DNA from: Betaproteobacteria bacterium | Lineage (GTDB): Bacteria; Pseudomonadota; Gammaproteobacteria; Burkholderiales; SG8-39 | Length of the DNA stretch: 64,000 nucleotides | Assembly: GCA_004297625.1 (NCBI GenBank) | Contig: SCTY01000003.1 | Location: 372,001-436,000, forward strand | Direction of reading: 5' to 3' | In this document: positions 17,374-25,717 of the stretch, one piece after another | Layout: each line of letters starts with the position of its first letter | How positions within the stretch are numbered: the stretch's first letter is position 1 | Notes under the pieces: generated by a model | What the model saw: only the letters and a program-made list of their open reading frames with translations | Databases searched by the model: none | What the model was told of the DNA's origin: nothing | Translations under genes and position numbers: made by a program

Positions 17374-18783
17374 ATGCTGATCGTGTTTGTCGTTCTCTAT
17401 CTTCTGGTCACCATCGCGATCGGCCTGTGGGCGGCGCGGCGCGTGCACAACTCGAAGGACTATGTGCTCGCCGGCCGCAGCCTGCCGCTCTACATGAACA
17501 CGGCGACCGTGTTCGCGACCTGGTTCGGCGCGGAAAGCGTGCTCTCCGTATCGGTCGAGTTCTCCAAGAGCGGCCTCGGCGGCATCATCGCCGACCCCTT
17601 CGGGTCGTCCATGTGCCTCGTCCTCGTCGCTCTGTTCTTCGCGCGCGCGTTCTACCGCATGGACCTGCTCACCATCGGCGACTTCTACCGCAAGCGCTAT
17701 GGCCGGACGATGGAGCTCGGCACCAGCGTGATCATCGTGGTTTCGTACCTGGGATGGACAGCCGCGCAGCTCACGGCGCTGGGGCTGGTGTTCTCGACGC
17801 TCACCGACGGCGCGATCTCGCTCTCGACGGGCATCCTGATCAGCGGCACGGTCGTTCTCGTCTACACCCTCTGGGGCGGCATGTGGTCCGTGGCGATGAC
17901 CGACCTCTTCCAGTCGGTGATGATCATCGCCGGCCTCGGAGCGATCGCTTGGGTGGTCGGCGACATGGCGGGCGGCTCGGGCAAGATCATCGCGGCGGCC
18001 GCCGAAGGCAGTCGATTCGAGCTCTGGCCCAGGGGCGGGACCAAAGAATGGCTGGCGTTCACGACCGCCTTCCTGACGCTGGCCATCGGCTCGATTCCGC
18101 AGCAGGACATTTTCCAGCGCGTCACTTCGGCGAGGAACGAGCGCATCGCCGTCGCGGGCAGCCTGCTGGGCGGGCTGGTGTATTTCTCGTTCGTGTTCGT
18201 GCCGATCTACATCGTCAGCGCCGCTCTGCTCGTCGACCCGTCTCTCGGCGCGCTGCTCAATGCCGAAGACGCGCGCGACATGCAGCGCATCCTGCCGAGC
18301 TTCATTCTCGGCCACACGCCGATGTGGATCAAAGTGCTGTTCTTCGGCGCGCTGCTCTCCGCGATCCTCTCCACGGCGAGCGGCGCGATCATCGCGCCGA
18401 CCTCGCTCGCCACGGAAAACATCGTCCGGCCGCTTTCGCCACGCATGAGCGACCGGCAGTTTCTGCTGATCCTGCGCGTGATGCTGGTCTCGTTCACGCT
18501 CGCCGCGCTGCTTTTCGCGCTGAACTCGAAGCAGACGATGTACGACATGGTGCAGAACGCGTACACGGTGACGCTGGTGGCTGCCGTCGTGCCGCTCGCT
18601 GCCGGCATCTACTGGAAGCGCGCGAACAACACCGGCGCCGTGTTCTCGTCGCTCTTCGGGCTCGTATCGTGGCTGATCGCGGCGTTCACGGCGCCTGAGG
18701 CCACAGTGCCGCCGCCTCTCGTCGGGTTGGTGTTTTCCCTCCTGGGCATGGTCGTCGGCTCGCTGCTGGCCACGCAGAAATAG
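17374..18783 (+). CDS. Sodium:solute symporter family transporter
   Basis: A 469-residue protein with about 13 hydrophobic helices. N-terminal VLAGRSLPLYMNTATVFATWFGAESVL is the SSF signature around helices 1-2, and IGSIPQQDIFQR and ILSTASGAIIAPTSLATENI mark the conserved middle region. SSF carriers use the sodium gradient for uptake of sugars, amino acids, carboxylates or pantothenate; the substrate cannot be assigned. It is followed 7 nt later by a VanZ gene. Confidence 0.9.
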   Translation: MLIVFVVLYLLVTIAIGLWAARRVHNSKDYVLAGRSLPLYMNTATVFATWFGAESVLSVSVEFSKSGLGGIIADPFGSSMCLVLVALFFARAFYRMDLLTIGDFYRKRYGRTMELGTSVIIVVSYLGWTAAQLTALGLVFSTLTDGAISLSTGILISGTVVLVYTLWGGMWSVAMTDLFQSVMIIAGLGAIAWVVGDMAGGSGKIIAAAAEGSRFELWPRGGTKEWLAFTTAFLTLAIGSIPQQDIFQRVTSARNERIAVAGSLLGGLVYFSFVFVPIYIVSAALLVDPSLGALLNAEDARDMQRILPSFILGHTPMWIKVLFFGALLSAILSTASGAIIAPTSLATENIVRPLSPRMSDRQFLLILRVMLVSFTLAALLFALNSKQTMYDMVQNAYTVTLVAAVVPLAAGIYWKRANNTGAVFSSLFGLVSWLIAAFTAPEATVPPPLVGLVFSLLGMVVGSLLATQK

Positions 18784-18789
18784 CGGGCC

Positions 18790-19848
18790 ATGCGCGCCTC
18801 AGCGCTCGCGCGGATCCTGTTTGCGGTGTACGCGCTGCTGACGGTGTACGCGACCCTGTACCCGGTGGAAGGCTGGCGCGACCCCGGAATTTCGCCGTTC
18901 GCGTACCTCACTGCGCCGTTGCCGCGCTATATCACGCGCTTCGATATCGCGGTGAACGTAATCGGCTACGTTCCCTACGGGTTTTTCGCGGTGGCGGCGA
19001 TGCATCCGCGCGTGCGCGGAACTCCGGCGTTCGCGCTCGCGACGGTCTCGGCCCTCGCGCTCGCGGTGCTGCTGGAGGCGCTGCAAACCTATCTGCCGAC
19101 GCGCTTCTCGTCCAACGTCGATGCGTTCTGCAATCTGCTCGGCGGAGCCGCCGGCGCGGCGCTCGGCTTGCGCTATGCGCCGCGCTTGCTCGTCGAGGGC
19201 CCGGTAAGCCGCGTGCGGCACAGCGCGTTCCTCGCCGGTAACGAGATCGACGCGGGGCTGGTGCTCATCGGCCTGTGGCTGTTCCTGCAGCTGCACCCGG
19301 GAGGGCTGCTTTTCGGTGCGGGCGATCTGCGCGATTTCCTCGGCGCGCGGGAAAGCCGCATGTACGGCGCGGAATTCTTCATCGCCATCGAAGCCATCAC
19401 CGCGGCCGCAAACTTCACGGCCGTGGCGCTCCTCGTTTCGGCGCTCGCCGCGCCGGGCGCGGCGGTGCGCGCTGCCGTTGGCGGGCTTCTGCTTGCTGCC
19501 ATTGCCGTGAAGACAGCGGCATTCGCGATCGTCATGCGCGCCGAGGGCGTCCTCGCGTGGGTAACGCCCGGAGCGCAGATCGGTCTTCTGGCGGGCGCGG
19601 CGCTCGCGTTGCTGGCGGTCGGCCTGCCGCGCTTCGCACGGCTGCCGGCGGCGGCCATGCTCATGATGGCGGCCACCGTGCTCGTCAACCTCGCGCCGCC
19701 GAATCCCTATGTCAGTGCTTCGGTCAAGGTCTGGCAGCACGGCCACTTTCTCAATTTCAACGGTCTCACGCGGCTGCTGAGCGCGGTGTGGCCGTTCGCC
19801 GCGCTCGGGTATCTGATGATGCTCGCAGCGCGGCGACCGCGCGAGTAA
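18790..19848 (+). CDS. VanZ family membrane protein
   Basis: A 352-residue membrane protein. The N-terminal half has the VanZ pattern: AVYALLTVYATLYP, then DIAVNVIGYVPYGFFAV and LLEALQTYLPTRFSSNVDAFCNLLGGAAGA. The C-terminal half adds about five more hydrophobic helices. VanZ proteins are linked to low-level teicoplanin resistance in enterococci, but proteobacterial homologs have no settled role. Co-directional and 7 nt after the symporter gene. Confidence 0.82.
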   Translation: MRASALARILFAVYALLTVYATLYPVEGWRDPGISPFAYLTAPLPRYITRFDIAVNVIGYVPYGFFAVAAMHPRVRGTPAFALATVSALALAVLLEALQTYLPTRFSSNVDAFCNLLGGAAGAALGLRYAPRLLVEGPVSRVRHSAFLAGNEIDAGLVLIGLWLFLQLHPGGLLFGAGDLRDFLGARESRMYGAEFFIAIEAITAAANFTAVALLVSALAAPGAAVRAAVGGLLLAAIAVKTAAFAIVMRAEGVLAWVTPGAQIGLLAGAALALLAVGLPRFARLPAAAMLMMAATVLVNLAPPNPYVSASVKVWQHGHFLNFNGLTRLLSAVWPFAALGYLMMLAARRPRE

Positions 19849-19853
19849 ATCGC

Positions 19854-19859
19854 TACAAT
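19854..19859 (+). promoter_or_regulatory. -10-like hexamer before the ferredoxin gene
   Basis: TACAAT ends 10 nt before the ATG at 19870, and no Shine-Dalgarno sequence intervenes. It may be the promoter of the ferredoxin, hydrolase and NodI/NodJ-like run. The -35 region is weak. Confidence 0.35.
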
Positions 19860-19869
19860 CCCGCGCTTC

Positions 19870-20178
19870 ATGTCCTATTACGCCAGGCACATTTTTTTCT
19901 GCTGCAACCAGCGCGACGGTGGACGCACCTGCTGCAACGACAAGGGCGCTTCGCGGATGCGCGACTACGCGAAGAACCGCGTCAAGGAATTGGGCCTTTC
20001 GGGTCCGGGCAGGGTGAGGGTGAACCAGGCGGGTTGCCTCGACCGCTGCGAGGAAGGTCCCTGCGCCGTGGTCTATCCCGAGGGCGTCTGGTACACGTAC
20101 GTCGACCAGGCCGATATCGATGAGATCATCGAGGAGCATCTGCGGCACGGGCGGGTGGTCGAGCGCCTGAAGATGTAA
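19870..20178 (+). CDS. Thioredoxin-fold [2Fe-2S] ferredoxin
   Basis: A 102-residue thioredoxin-like ferredoxin. Cluster ligands are probably among C11/C12 and C21/C22 at the N-terminus (FFCCNQ, TCCND) plus C56 and C60 in NQAGCLDRCEEGPC. The YPEGVWYTYVD segment near the C-terminus is typical. It probably carries electrons in the cytosol to an unknown partner. Its TAA overlaps the following ATG. Confidence 0.88.
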   Translation: MSYYARHIFFCCNQRDGGRTCCNDKGASRMRDYAKNRVKELGLSGPGRVRVNQAGCLDRCEEGPCAVVYPEGVWYTYVDQADIDEIIEEHLRHGRVVERLKM

Positions 20179-20771
20179 TGCGCCCGAGCACGCGTCGCGA
20201 GTTCGTGCGTGGCCCGGCCGGCCGCATCGAATGCGCGGTGGACGCTCCGCACGGCTCGCCGCGCGGCACAGCGCTCATCGCGCATCCCCATCCGCTCTAC
20301 GGCGGCACGCTCGACAACAAGGTCGTGCAGACGCTGGCGCGCGCCTTCGTCGAGCTCGGCTACCAGGCTTGGCGGCCGAATTTCCGCGGCGTCGGCGCGA
20401 CCGAAGGGGTGCACGACGAGGGCCGGGGGGAGCTGGACGACCTGCGAGCCGTCGTCGAGCACGTCCAAGCGCAGAAGCTGGTGCTTGCCGGCTTTTCGTT
20501 CGGGGCCGCGCTGCAGGCGCAGCTTTCCAAAAAGGTCACGATTGAACGGCTTGTCCTTGTCGGCGTCGCGGTGACGAGCTTCGACGTGCCGGAGGTGGCG
20601 CGCGACTCGCTGGTCATTCACGGCGAGAACGACGACACCGTGCCGCTCGCCGCGGTGCTCGACTGGGCGCGGCCGCAGGAACTGCCGTTGATAATCGTCC
20701 CCGGCGCCGACCATTTCTTTCACCGCAAGCTCCACGTTTTGCGCGGCATCGTCGAGTCGAATTGGCGATGA
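20178..20771 (+). CDS. Alpha/beta hydrolase
   Basis: A 197-residue short alpha/beta hydrolase. It begins with a strand and the oxyanion-loop segment AHPHPLYGGTLDNKVV. The nucleophile elbow is GFSFG (Ser near residue 112), the acid probably lies in GENDDTVPL and the catalytic His in GADHFFHRKL. Such small enzymes act as esterases or dienelactone-hydrolase-like proteins; the substrate is unknown. Start and stop both overlap neighbours (ATG at 20178; TGA shared with nodI ATG at 20768). Confidence 0.85.
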   Translation: MRPSTRREFVRGPAGRIECAVDAPHGSPRGTALIAHPHPLYGGTLDNKVVQTLARAFVELGYQAWRPNFRGVGATEGVHDEGRGELDDLRAVVEHVQAQKLVLAGFSFGAALQAQLSKKVTIERLVLVGVAVTSFDVPEVARDSLVIHGENDDTVPLAAVLDWARPQELPLIIVPGADHFFHRKLHVLRGIVESNWR

Positions 20772-21676
20772 GCGTCCTCACGGCGCGCGGCCTGCGCAAG
20801 TCCTACAGCGGGGTGGAGGTCGTATCCGGCGTGAAGCTCGACGTGGCGCGCGGCGAGTGCTTCGGGCTGCTCGGGCCGAACGGCGCCGGCAAGACGACGA
20901 CGCTCAGGCTCTGCCTCGGCCTCATCGAGCCCGATGCCGGCGAGATCGAGCTTCTGGGCGAGCCGGTGCCGCGGCGCGCGCGCGAAGCGCGCGCCCGGGT
21001 GGGCGTCGTGCCGCAGTTCGACAATCTCGACCCGGACTTCACGGTCGCGGAGAACCTCGTCGTCTTCGGGCGCTATTTCGGCATGGCGGCGCGCGAGATC
21101 GAAGCGCGCATGCCGGCGCTGCTGGAGTTCGCCGGGCTTGCCGGGCGCGGGGCGGCGAAGATCGCGACGCTGTCGGGCGGCATGAAGCGGCGGCTCATCC
21201 TCGCCCGGGCGCTGGTCAACGATCCGCAGATCCTCTTCATGGACGAGCCGACGACCGGCCTTGATCCGCAGGCGCGCCATCTCATCTGGGAGCGCATGCG
21301 GCACCTGACGCAGGAAGGCAAGACGCTGGTGCTCACCACTCACTTCATGGAGGAAGCCGAGCGGCTGTGCCAGCGCCTCGCCATCATGGACCGCGGCCGC
21401 ATCATCGCCGAGGGCTCGCCGCGCGCGCTCATCGCCGAGCACATCGAGCCGCAGGTGCTCGAGGTTCACGGGCCCGGCTACGAGGCATGGATGCAGCGGG
21501 CGTGCTCGCTCGCTCCGCGCGTGGAACGCGCGGGCGACACGGTGTTTGTCTACGCGCAGGATGTCGCACCCATCCTCAAGACGCTCGGCGGCGAAAAGGA
21601 CCTTGCCTATCTTCATCGGCGGGCGAGCCTCGAGGACGTGTTCCTCAAGCTCACCGGCCGCGATTTGCGGGACTGA
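20768..21676 (+). CDS. nodI: NodI-type ABC transporter ATP-binding protein
   Basis: A 302-residue ABC ATPase. Walker A is GPNGAGKTTT, the signature is LSGGMKRRL, Walker B is ILFMDEPTTGLDP and the switch histidine is in LTTHFMEEAE. FTVAENLVVFGRYFGM and the sequence through the signature match the NodI/DrrA type. In rhizobia NodI-NodJ exports lipochitooligosaccharides, but homologs in non-nodulating Betaproteobacteria have unknown cargo; no nod genes are nearby. ATG 20768 overlaps the hydrolase stop; TTG 20762 is an alternative. Confidence 0.88.
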   Translation: MSVLTARGLRKSYSGVEVVSGVKLDVARGECFGLLGPNGAGKTTTLRLCLGLIEPDAGEIELLGEPVPRRAREARARVGVVPQFDNLDPDFTVAENLVVFGRYFGMAAREIEARMPALLEFAGLAGRGAAKIATLSGGMKRRLILARALVNDPQILFMDEPTTGLDPQARHLIWERMRHLTQEGKTLVLTTHFMEEAERLCQRLAIMDRGRIIAEGSPRALIAEHIEPQVLEVHGPGYEAWMQRACSLAPRVERAGDTVFVYAQDVAPILKTLGGEKDLAYLHRRASLEDVFLKLTGRDLRD

Positions 21677-21677
21677 G

Positions 21678-22427
21678 ATGCGCTGGATATCGGTCTGGCG
21701 CCGGAACATGCTGGTGTGGCGAAAGCTCTTCGCCGCCGCGGTGCTCACCAACCTCGCCGACCCGCTGATCATGCTCTTCGGCCTGGGCTACGGGCTGGGC
21801 GCCTTGCTGCCCTCGGTCGAGGGGATGTCCTATATCGCATTCTTCTCCGCCGGGCAGCTTTGCACCGCGACCATGTTCACCGCTTCCTTCGAATCGATGT
21901 TCTCCGGCTTTTCGCGCATGCACGGCCAGAAGACCTGGGACGCGATCCTTTACGCGCCGCTCGTCATCGACGACATCGTCGCGGGCGAGATCCTGTGGGC
22001 GGCGAGCAAGGCCTGGCTCACCGGCTCGACCATTCTCGGCGTGGTGGTGGTGTTCGGGTTCGCCTCCTCGCCGCTCGTGCTGCTTGCGCTGCCGGCGGCC
22101 TTTCTGGTGGGGCTCGCTTTTGCGGCCGTCGGACTCATCATGACGGTGCTCGCCCGCGGCTGGGATTTCTTCAGCTACTACATGACGCTCTTCATGACGC
22201 CGATGATGATGATTTCCGGCGTGTTCTTTCCGGTGGAGCGCCTGCCGGCGCCGCTCGTGGCCGTCGCGCAGGCGCTGCCGCTCTATCACGGCGTCGAGCT
22301 CGTGCGGCCGCTCGTCGCCGGTCGCCTGCCCGACTCCGTGCCCCTGCACATGGCCGTGTTGCTCGGCTACGCCGCCGTCGGCTATGCAGCGGCGATCTAC
22401 TTCGCGCGCAGACGCTTCTCGGAATAG
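21678..22427 (+). CDS. nodJ: NodJ-type ABC transporter permease
   Basis: A 249-residue ABC-2 type permease starting at ATG 21678, 1 nt after nodI. About six membrane helices are seen. ADPLIMLFGLGYGLGALLP near the N-terminus, SMFSGFSRMHGQKTWDAIL and MISGVFFPVERLP in the conserved ABC-2 loop identify the NodJ family. It forms a homodimer that pairs with NodI. The last 31 bp overlap the convergent EamA gene. Confidence 0.88.
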   Translation: MRWISVWRRNMLVWRKLFAAAVLTNLADPLIMLFGLGYGLGALLPSVEGMSYIAFFSAGQLCTATMFTASFESMFSGFSRMHGQKTWDAILYAPLVIDDIVAGEILWAASKAWLTGSTILGVVVVFGFASSPLVLLALPAAFLVGLAFAAVGLIMTVLARGWDFFSYYMTLFMTPMMMISGVFFPVERLPAPLVAVAQALPLYHGVELVRPLVAGRLPDSVPLHMAVLLGYAAVGYAAAIYFARRRFSE

Positions 22428-23302
22428 GAAGCGAGCATCACGCCCGCGAGAATGGTGGCGATGCCGGCGGCGTGATACGCGCCGAACCTCTCGCCGAGAA
22501 AGAGAATGGCGAGCACGGTGCCGAAGGCGGGCAGCAGGTGCAGCGTGAAGCCAGCCGCGTTCGCGCCGACGACGGCGACGCCGCGGTTCCAGCAGATGAA
22601 GGCGATCACCGAAGCGGCCAGGCCGATATACACGACGCCGAGGAACTCGGGGAGCGTCGGCCACGCGAACGGTCCATGCACTGCCTGGATCGCATAGACG
22701 GGGGTCAACAGCAGCACGCCCGCCGCGGCGATGACGAAAGTGAACGCCGCGCCGCCGAGCTCAACCGGCCGGCGCTTGAGGAGCACGGAGTACGTTCCCC
22801 ACACCGGCATGGCAAGCAGGATCCAGGCATCGCCGGGATGGAACTCGAGCTGGCGCAAGACGGCCAGCTCACCGCGCGTAAGGATGACCAGAATTCCGGC
22901 GAGCGAGACCAGGATCCCGAAGACCTGGCGCAGCGAGGCCCGCTCGCGCTCCAGCACCCACGAGACGAGCAGCATGAAAAGCGGCGCCGACGAGTTGAGC
23001 AGCACCGCGTTTATCGCCGTCGTGGTCCGCAGCCCGAGGTACACCATGCTCTGAAACAGCGCGGCGCCGATGAGCGCGAGAAACAGCAGTATGCCGGCGT
23101 GGCGGCGGATGACGGCGCGCTTGCGGGCGACCTCGCGCAGCGCGAACGGCGCGAGCGCCGCTGCGGCGACCACCCAGCGCCAGAAATTGAGCGACACGGG
23201 ATCGAACGCATCGCGCAGCGCGCGCCCGGTCACCCAGTTCCCCGCCCACAGGAAATTCGCGAGCGCAAGCAGCGCAAAGGCGGAGAGGCGGGTGCCGGTC
23301 AT
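22397..23302 (-). CDS. DMT family transporter (EamA)
   Basis: A 301-residue protein with ten hydrophobic helices in two EamA repeats; ANFLWAGNWVTGRAL opens repeat 1 and VWGTYSVLLKR opens repeat 2. DMT carriers export amino acids or metabolites; the substrate is unknown. ATG 23302 (MTGTRLSAF) was chosen because upstream in-frame starts add a non-conserved stretch overlapping the divergent promoter. Convergent overlap with nodJ at the 3' end. Confidence 0.88.
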   Translation of the reverse strand: MTGTRLSAFALLALANFLWAGNWVTGRALRDAFDPVSLNFWRWVVAAAALAPFALREVARKRAVIRRHAGILLFLALIGAALFQSMVYLGLRTTTAINAVLLNSSAPLFMLLVSWVLERERASLRQVFGILVSLAGILVILTRGELAVLRQLEFHPGDAWILLAMPVWGTYSVLLKRRPVELGGAAFTFVIAAAGVLLLTPVYAIQAVHGPFAWPTLPEFLGVVYIGLAASVIAFICWNRGVAVVGANAAGFTLHLLPAFGTVLAILFLGERFGAYHAAGIATILAGVMLASYSEKRLRAK

Positions 23303-23320
23303 TTGAGTTCTTTGTACTTG

Positions 23321-23330
23321 TAGAATCATA
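23321..23330. promoter_or_regulatory. Overlapping divergent -10-like elements
   Basis: On the + strand TAGAAT (23321-23326) lies 7 nt before the HemJ-like ATG at 23334. On the - strand TATGAT (23330-23325) lies 22 nt before the EamA ATG at 23302. The two hexamers share two bases, so the two promoters would compete. No strong -35 is visible in either direction. Confidence 0.4.
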
Positions 23331-23333
23331 ACG

Positions 23334-23750
23334 ATGCTCTGGATCAAGACGCTCCACATCGTGTTCATGGTGACGTGGTTCGCGGGGCTGTTTTACCTGC
23401 CGCGGCTTTTCGTCTACCACGCGCTGGCCGAAGACAGCGTCTCCAGGGAGCGCTTCAAGGTGATGGAGCGCAAGCTCTACTGGGGCATCATGACCCCGGG
23501 CGGGGTGCTCACCGTCGTCTTCGGCCTGTGGCTTTGGCTCGGCTGGTTCCGCGACGCTTCGGGGTGGCTGCACGCCAAGCTCGCGCTTGTGGTCCTGCTC
23601 GTCGCCTACCACGTTTGGTGCGGCGGCCTGCTGCGCGCGTTCGCGGCGGACCGCAACACGAAGAGCCACGTCTGGTTCCGCTGGTTCAATGAGGCGCCGG
23701 TGCTCGTTCTTTTCGCCACGGTGATCCTGGTTGTCTTCAAGCCGTTCTGA
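23334..23750 (+). CDS. hemJ: HemJ-like / CopD family membrane protein
   Basis: A 138-residue four-helix membrane protein. LHIVFMVTWFAGLFYLPRLFVYHA at the N-terminus carries the conserved His, and KLYWGIMTPGGVLTVVFGLWL and LHAKLALVVLLVAYH match the HemJ (UPF0093) family. HemJ is the oxygen-independent-type protoporphyrinogen IX oxidase of many proteobacteria and binds haem. Length fits. Overlaps the next gene by 20 nt. Confidence 0.85.
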   Translation: MLWIKTLHIVFMVTWFAGLFYLPRLFVYHALAEDSVSRERFKVMERKLYWGIMTPGGVLTVVFGLWLWLGWFRDASGWLHAKLALVVLLVAYHVWCGGLLRAFAADRNTKSHVWFRWFNEAPVLVLFATVILVVFKPF

Positions 23751-24876
23751 GCGCTTTTTCGCGAGCGCGCCGCGCGGGCTGGAGGAACTGCTTTCCCGGG
23801 AAATTACCTCCCTTGGAGGCAAGGACATCTCCGTGGTGCCGGGCGGAGTCTCCTACGAAGGCGACTGGAGCGCCTGCTACCGCGTAAATTTCTGGTCGCG
23901 CATCGCTTCGCGGGTGCTGTGGCGTGTCGGGGATTTCGATTACAGGAGCGAGCACGATGTCTATGCAGCCACGAAGGCGCTCGACTGGCTTGCGCACTTC
24001 AAGGTAGAGCGCACGCTGCGCGTGAACGTCACGGCGCAGAAAAGCCCGCTGAAGAGCCTGGAGTTCGTCACGCTGCGCATCAAGGACGCGGTATGCGACC
24101 GCTTCCGCGAGAAAACCGGCCGCCGGCCGAGCGTCGATCGGGCGCGGCCCGACGTGCGGGTGCACGCCTTCCTCGACGGCACCCACGCGACGCTCTACCT
24201 CGATACCTCGGGCGAGCCGCTCTTCAAGCGCGGCTGGCGGCACGGCGTGGCGGACGCGCCGCTGCGCGAGAACCTCGCTGCAGGAATCATTCAGCTCACC
24301 GGGTGGCAGCCCGATGAGCCGCTCCTCGACCCCATGTGCGGCGGCGGCACGCTTCTGGTCGAGGCGGCGGCCATGGCGCGCGGCCGCGCGCCGGGCGCCA
24401 AGCGCGCTTTCGGCTTCGAGAAGCTTTCGACGTTTGACGCGCAGGCCTGGTCCAAGGTGAAAAGCGAGCAACGGGAAAAGCACGCCGAGCTTCGGCTGTT
24501 TGGCAGCGACACCGACCCGAAGGCCCTCAACGCGGCGCGCCGCAACCTGGCGGAAGCGGGCATCGAACGCTGGGTGCAGCTCGAGCGCAGCGATATCCTC
24601 GAGCGCGGCGCGCCCGCGCCGAGGGGCGTGATGGTGGCCAACCCGCCCTACGGCGAGCGCCTCGGAAGCGCGGACGAGCTCGCAGCGTTCTATCCCAGGC
24701 TCGGCGACGCGCTGAAGAAGAACTTTGCCGGCTGGCGCTGCTATTTTTTCACCGCGGACCTGCGCCTGCCCAAGCTCATCCGCCTGCAGCCTTCGCGGCG
24801 CACGCCGCTTTTCAACGGTGCGCTGGAGTGCCGGCTGTACGAGTTCGTGATCGTGTCCGGCTCGCACCGCGGCTAG
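23731..24876 (+). CDS. THUMP-domain class I SAM RNA methyltransferase (RlmL N-terminal type)
   Basis: A 381-residue enzyme from TTG 23731, starting within the HemJ-like gene. Layout: an N-terminal ferredoxin-like/THUMP region (about 1-155, FFASAPRGLEELLSREI at the start), then a UPF0020 methyltransferase core with LLDPMCGGGTLLVEAA (motif I) and the NPPYGERLG catalytic motif (N6-adenine/N2-guanine type). Relatives methylate the N2 of a guanine in 23S rRNA (RlmL/RlmK-like). It lacks the second RlmK domain of E. coli RlmKL. Confidence 0.88.
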   Translation: MSSSRSERFFASAPRGLEELLSREITSLGGKDISVVPGGVSYEGDWSACYRVNFWSRIASRVLWRVGDFDYRSEHDVYAATKALDWLAHFKVERTLRVNVTAQKSPLKSLEFVTLRIKDAVCDRFREKTGRRPSVDRARPDVRVHAFLDGTHATLYLDTSGEPLFKRGWRHGVADAPLRENLAAGIIQLTGWQPDEPLLDPMCGGGTLLVEAAAMARGRAPGAKRAFGFEKLSTFDAQAWSKVKSEQREKHAELRLFGSDTDPKALNAARRNLAEAGIERWVQLERSDILERGAPAPRGVMVANPPYGERLGSADELAAFYPRLGDALKKNFAGWRCYFFTADLRLPKLIRLQPSRRTPLFNGALECRLYEFVIVSGSHRG

Positions 24877-24904
24877 CGCGCCTGAACTTCCAGCGCGGCT
24901 CCTC

Positions 24905-24952
24905 GCCGCGCCACGGCCCGTAGCGCCAGCCGGAGATCCCGACGCGGATCAA
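24905..24952 (-). pseudogene. Remnant of a DUF72 (YecE-like) gene behind surE
   Basis: From a TTG at 24952 that overlaps the surE TGA, the frame reads LIRVGISGWRYGPWRG, the characteristic N-terminus of DUF72 proteins (usually about 240 residues). After these 16 residues the similarity stops and the frame runs into the antisense of the RNA methyltransferase C-terminus. This suggests a former surE-DUF72 translationally coupled pair in which almost all of the second gene was deleted. Short length limits certainty. Confidence 0.55.
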
Positions 24953-25695
24953 GCGAAGCTGAGATTCCAGCGCTCGAGATCGGCGACCGCGGCGAGCTTG
25001 CGGTGATCGGTGAGGTCGAGCCGCAGCGGCGTCATCGAGACGTAGCCCTGCTCGATCGCCCAGCGGTCGGTGCCTTCCTCGGTCGCTTCCACGGGCACGA
25101 CGGTGAACCAGTAGTGCGTGCGCCCCATCGGGTCCTTGCCGCGCACCACCTTGCCGTCGTAATGCCGCATCGACTGCCGGCTCCACACCGTGCCGCGCGG
25201 CGGCCGCGCCGGAAAGTTCACGTTGACGAGCGGCAGGTCGGGGACTTCCAGCAGCATTTCAAGCACCTTCGCGACCCAGGGCTTCAGCACCTCGAAATTG
25301 GGCTGCTCGCGGTCGGTGGCCGGCGCGCTCAGCGCGATGCCGCGCAGGCCGAGGAGCGCTGCCTGCTTCGCGCCGGCGAGCGTGCCCGAATGCCAGATTG
25401 CGTTGCCGAGATTGGTGCCGATATTGACGCCCGAGAGCACCACCGCCACTTTCTCCCACAGCGTGGTGCCGAGCATCACGCAATCGCCCGGCGTGCCGTT
25501 GACGCGGTAAGCGTCGAAGGGCAGCGGCGTGTGCTTGTACGTCACCGGCCGCGAAGCAGTGATCGAGTGGCTGGCGGAAGACATCTCGACGTCCGGGGCC
25601 ACGACGCGCACTTCGCCGAACCGGGAAGCCACCTGCGCCAATGCGGCTATTCCGGGGCTGTAGACGCCGTCGTCGTTGGTGATCAGGATGCGCAT
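24949..25695 (-). CDS. surE: 5'/3'-nucleotidase SurE
   Basis: A 248-residue enzyme starting at ATG 25695 with the metal-binding ITNDDG motif at residues 4-9. SASHSITASRP, SGVNIGTNLGNAIWHSGTLAGA and the C-terminal TPLRLDLTDH are family hallmarks. SurE is a Mn/Mg-dependent phosphatase of nucleoside monophosphates and polyphosphate, linked to stationary phase survival. The usual pcm-nlpD-rpoS partners are not next to it. The divergent kinase gene starts 22 nt away. Confidence 0.95.
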   Translation of the reverse strand: MRILITNDDGVYSPGIAALAQVASRFGEVRVVAPDVEMSSASHSITASRPVTYKHTPLPFDAYRVNGTPGDCVMLGTTLWEKVAVVLSGVNIGTNLGNAIWHSGTLAGAKQAALLGLRGIALSAPATDREQPNFEVLKPWVAKVLEMLLEVPDLPLVNVNFPARPPRGTVWSRQSMRHYDGKVVRGKDPMGRTHYWFTVVPVEATEEGTDRWAIEQGYVSMTPLRLDLTDHRKLAAVADLERWNLSFA

Positions 25696-25717
25696 ATGCC
25701 GACTCGCAGCAATTAGC

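Noticed and set aside
24812..25186. 124-codon - strand frame covering the surE end
   Set aside because: Only the short piece after the surE stop resembles DUF72; the rest is a shadow of surE and of the RNA methyltransferase.
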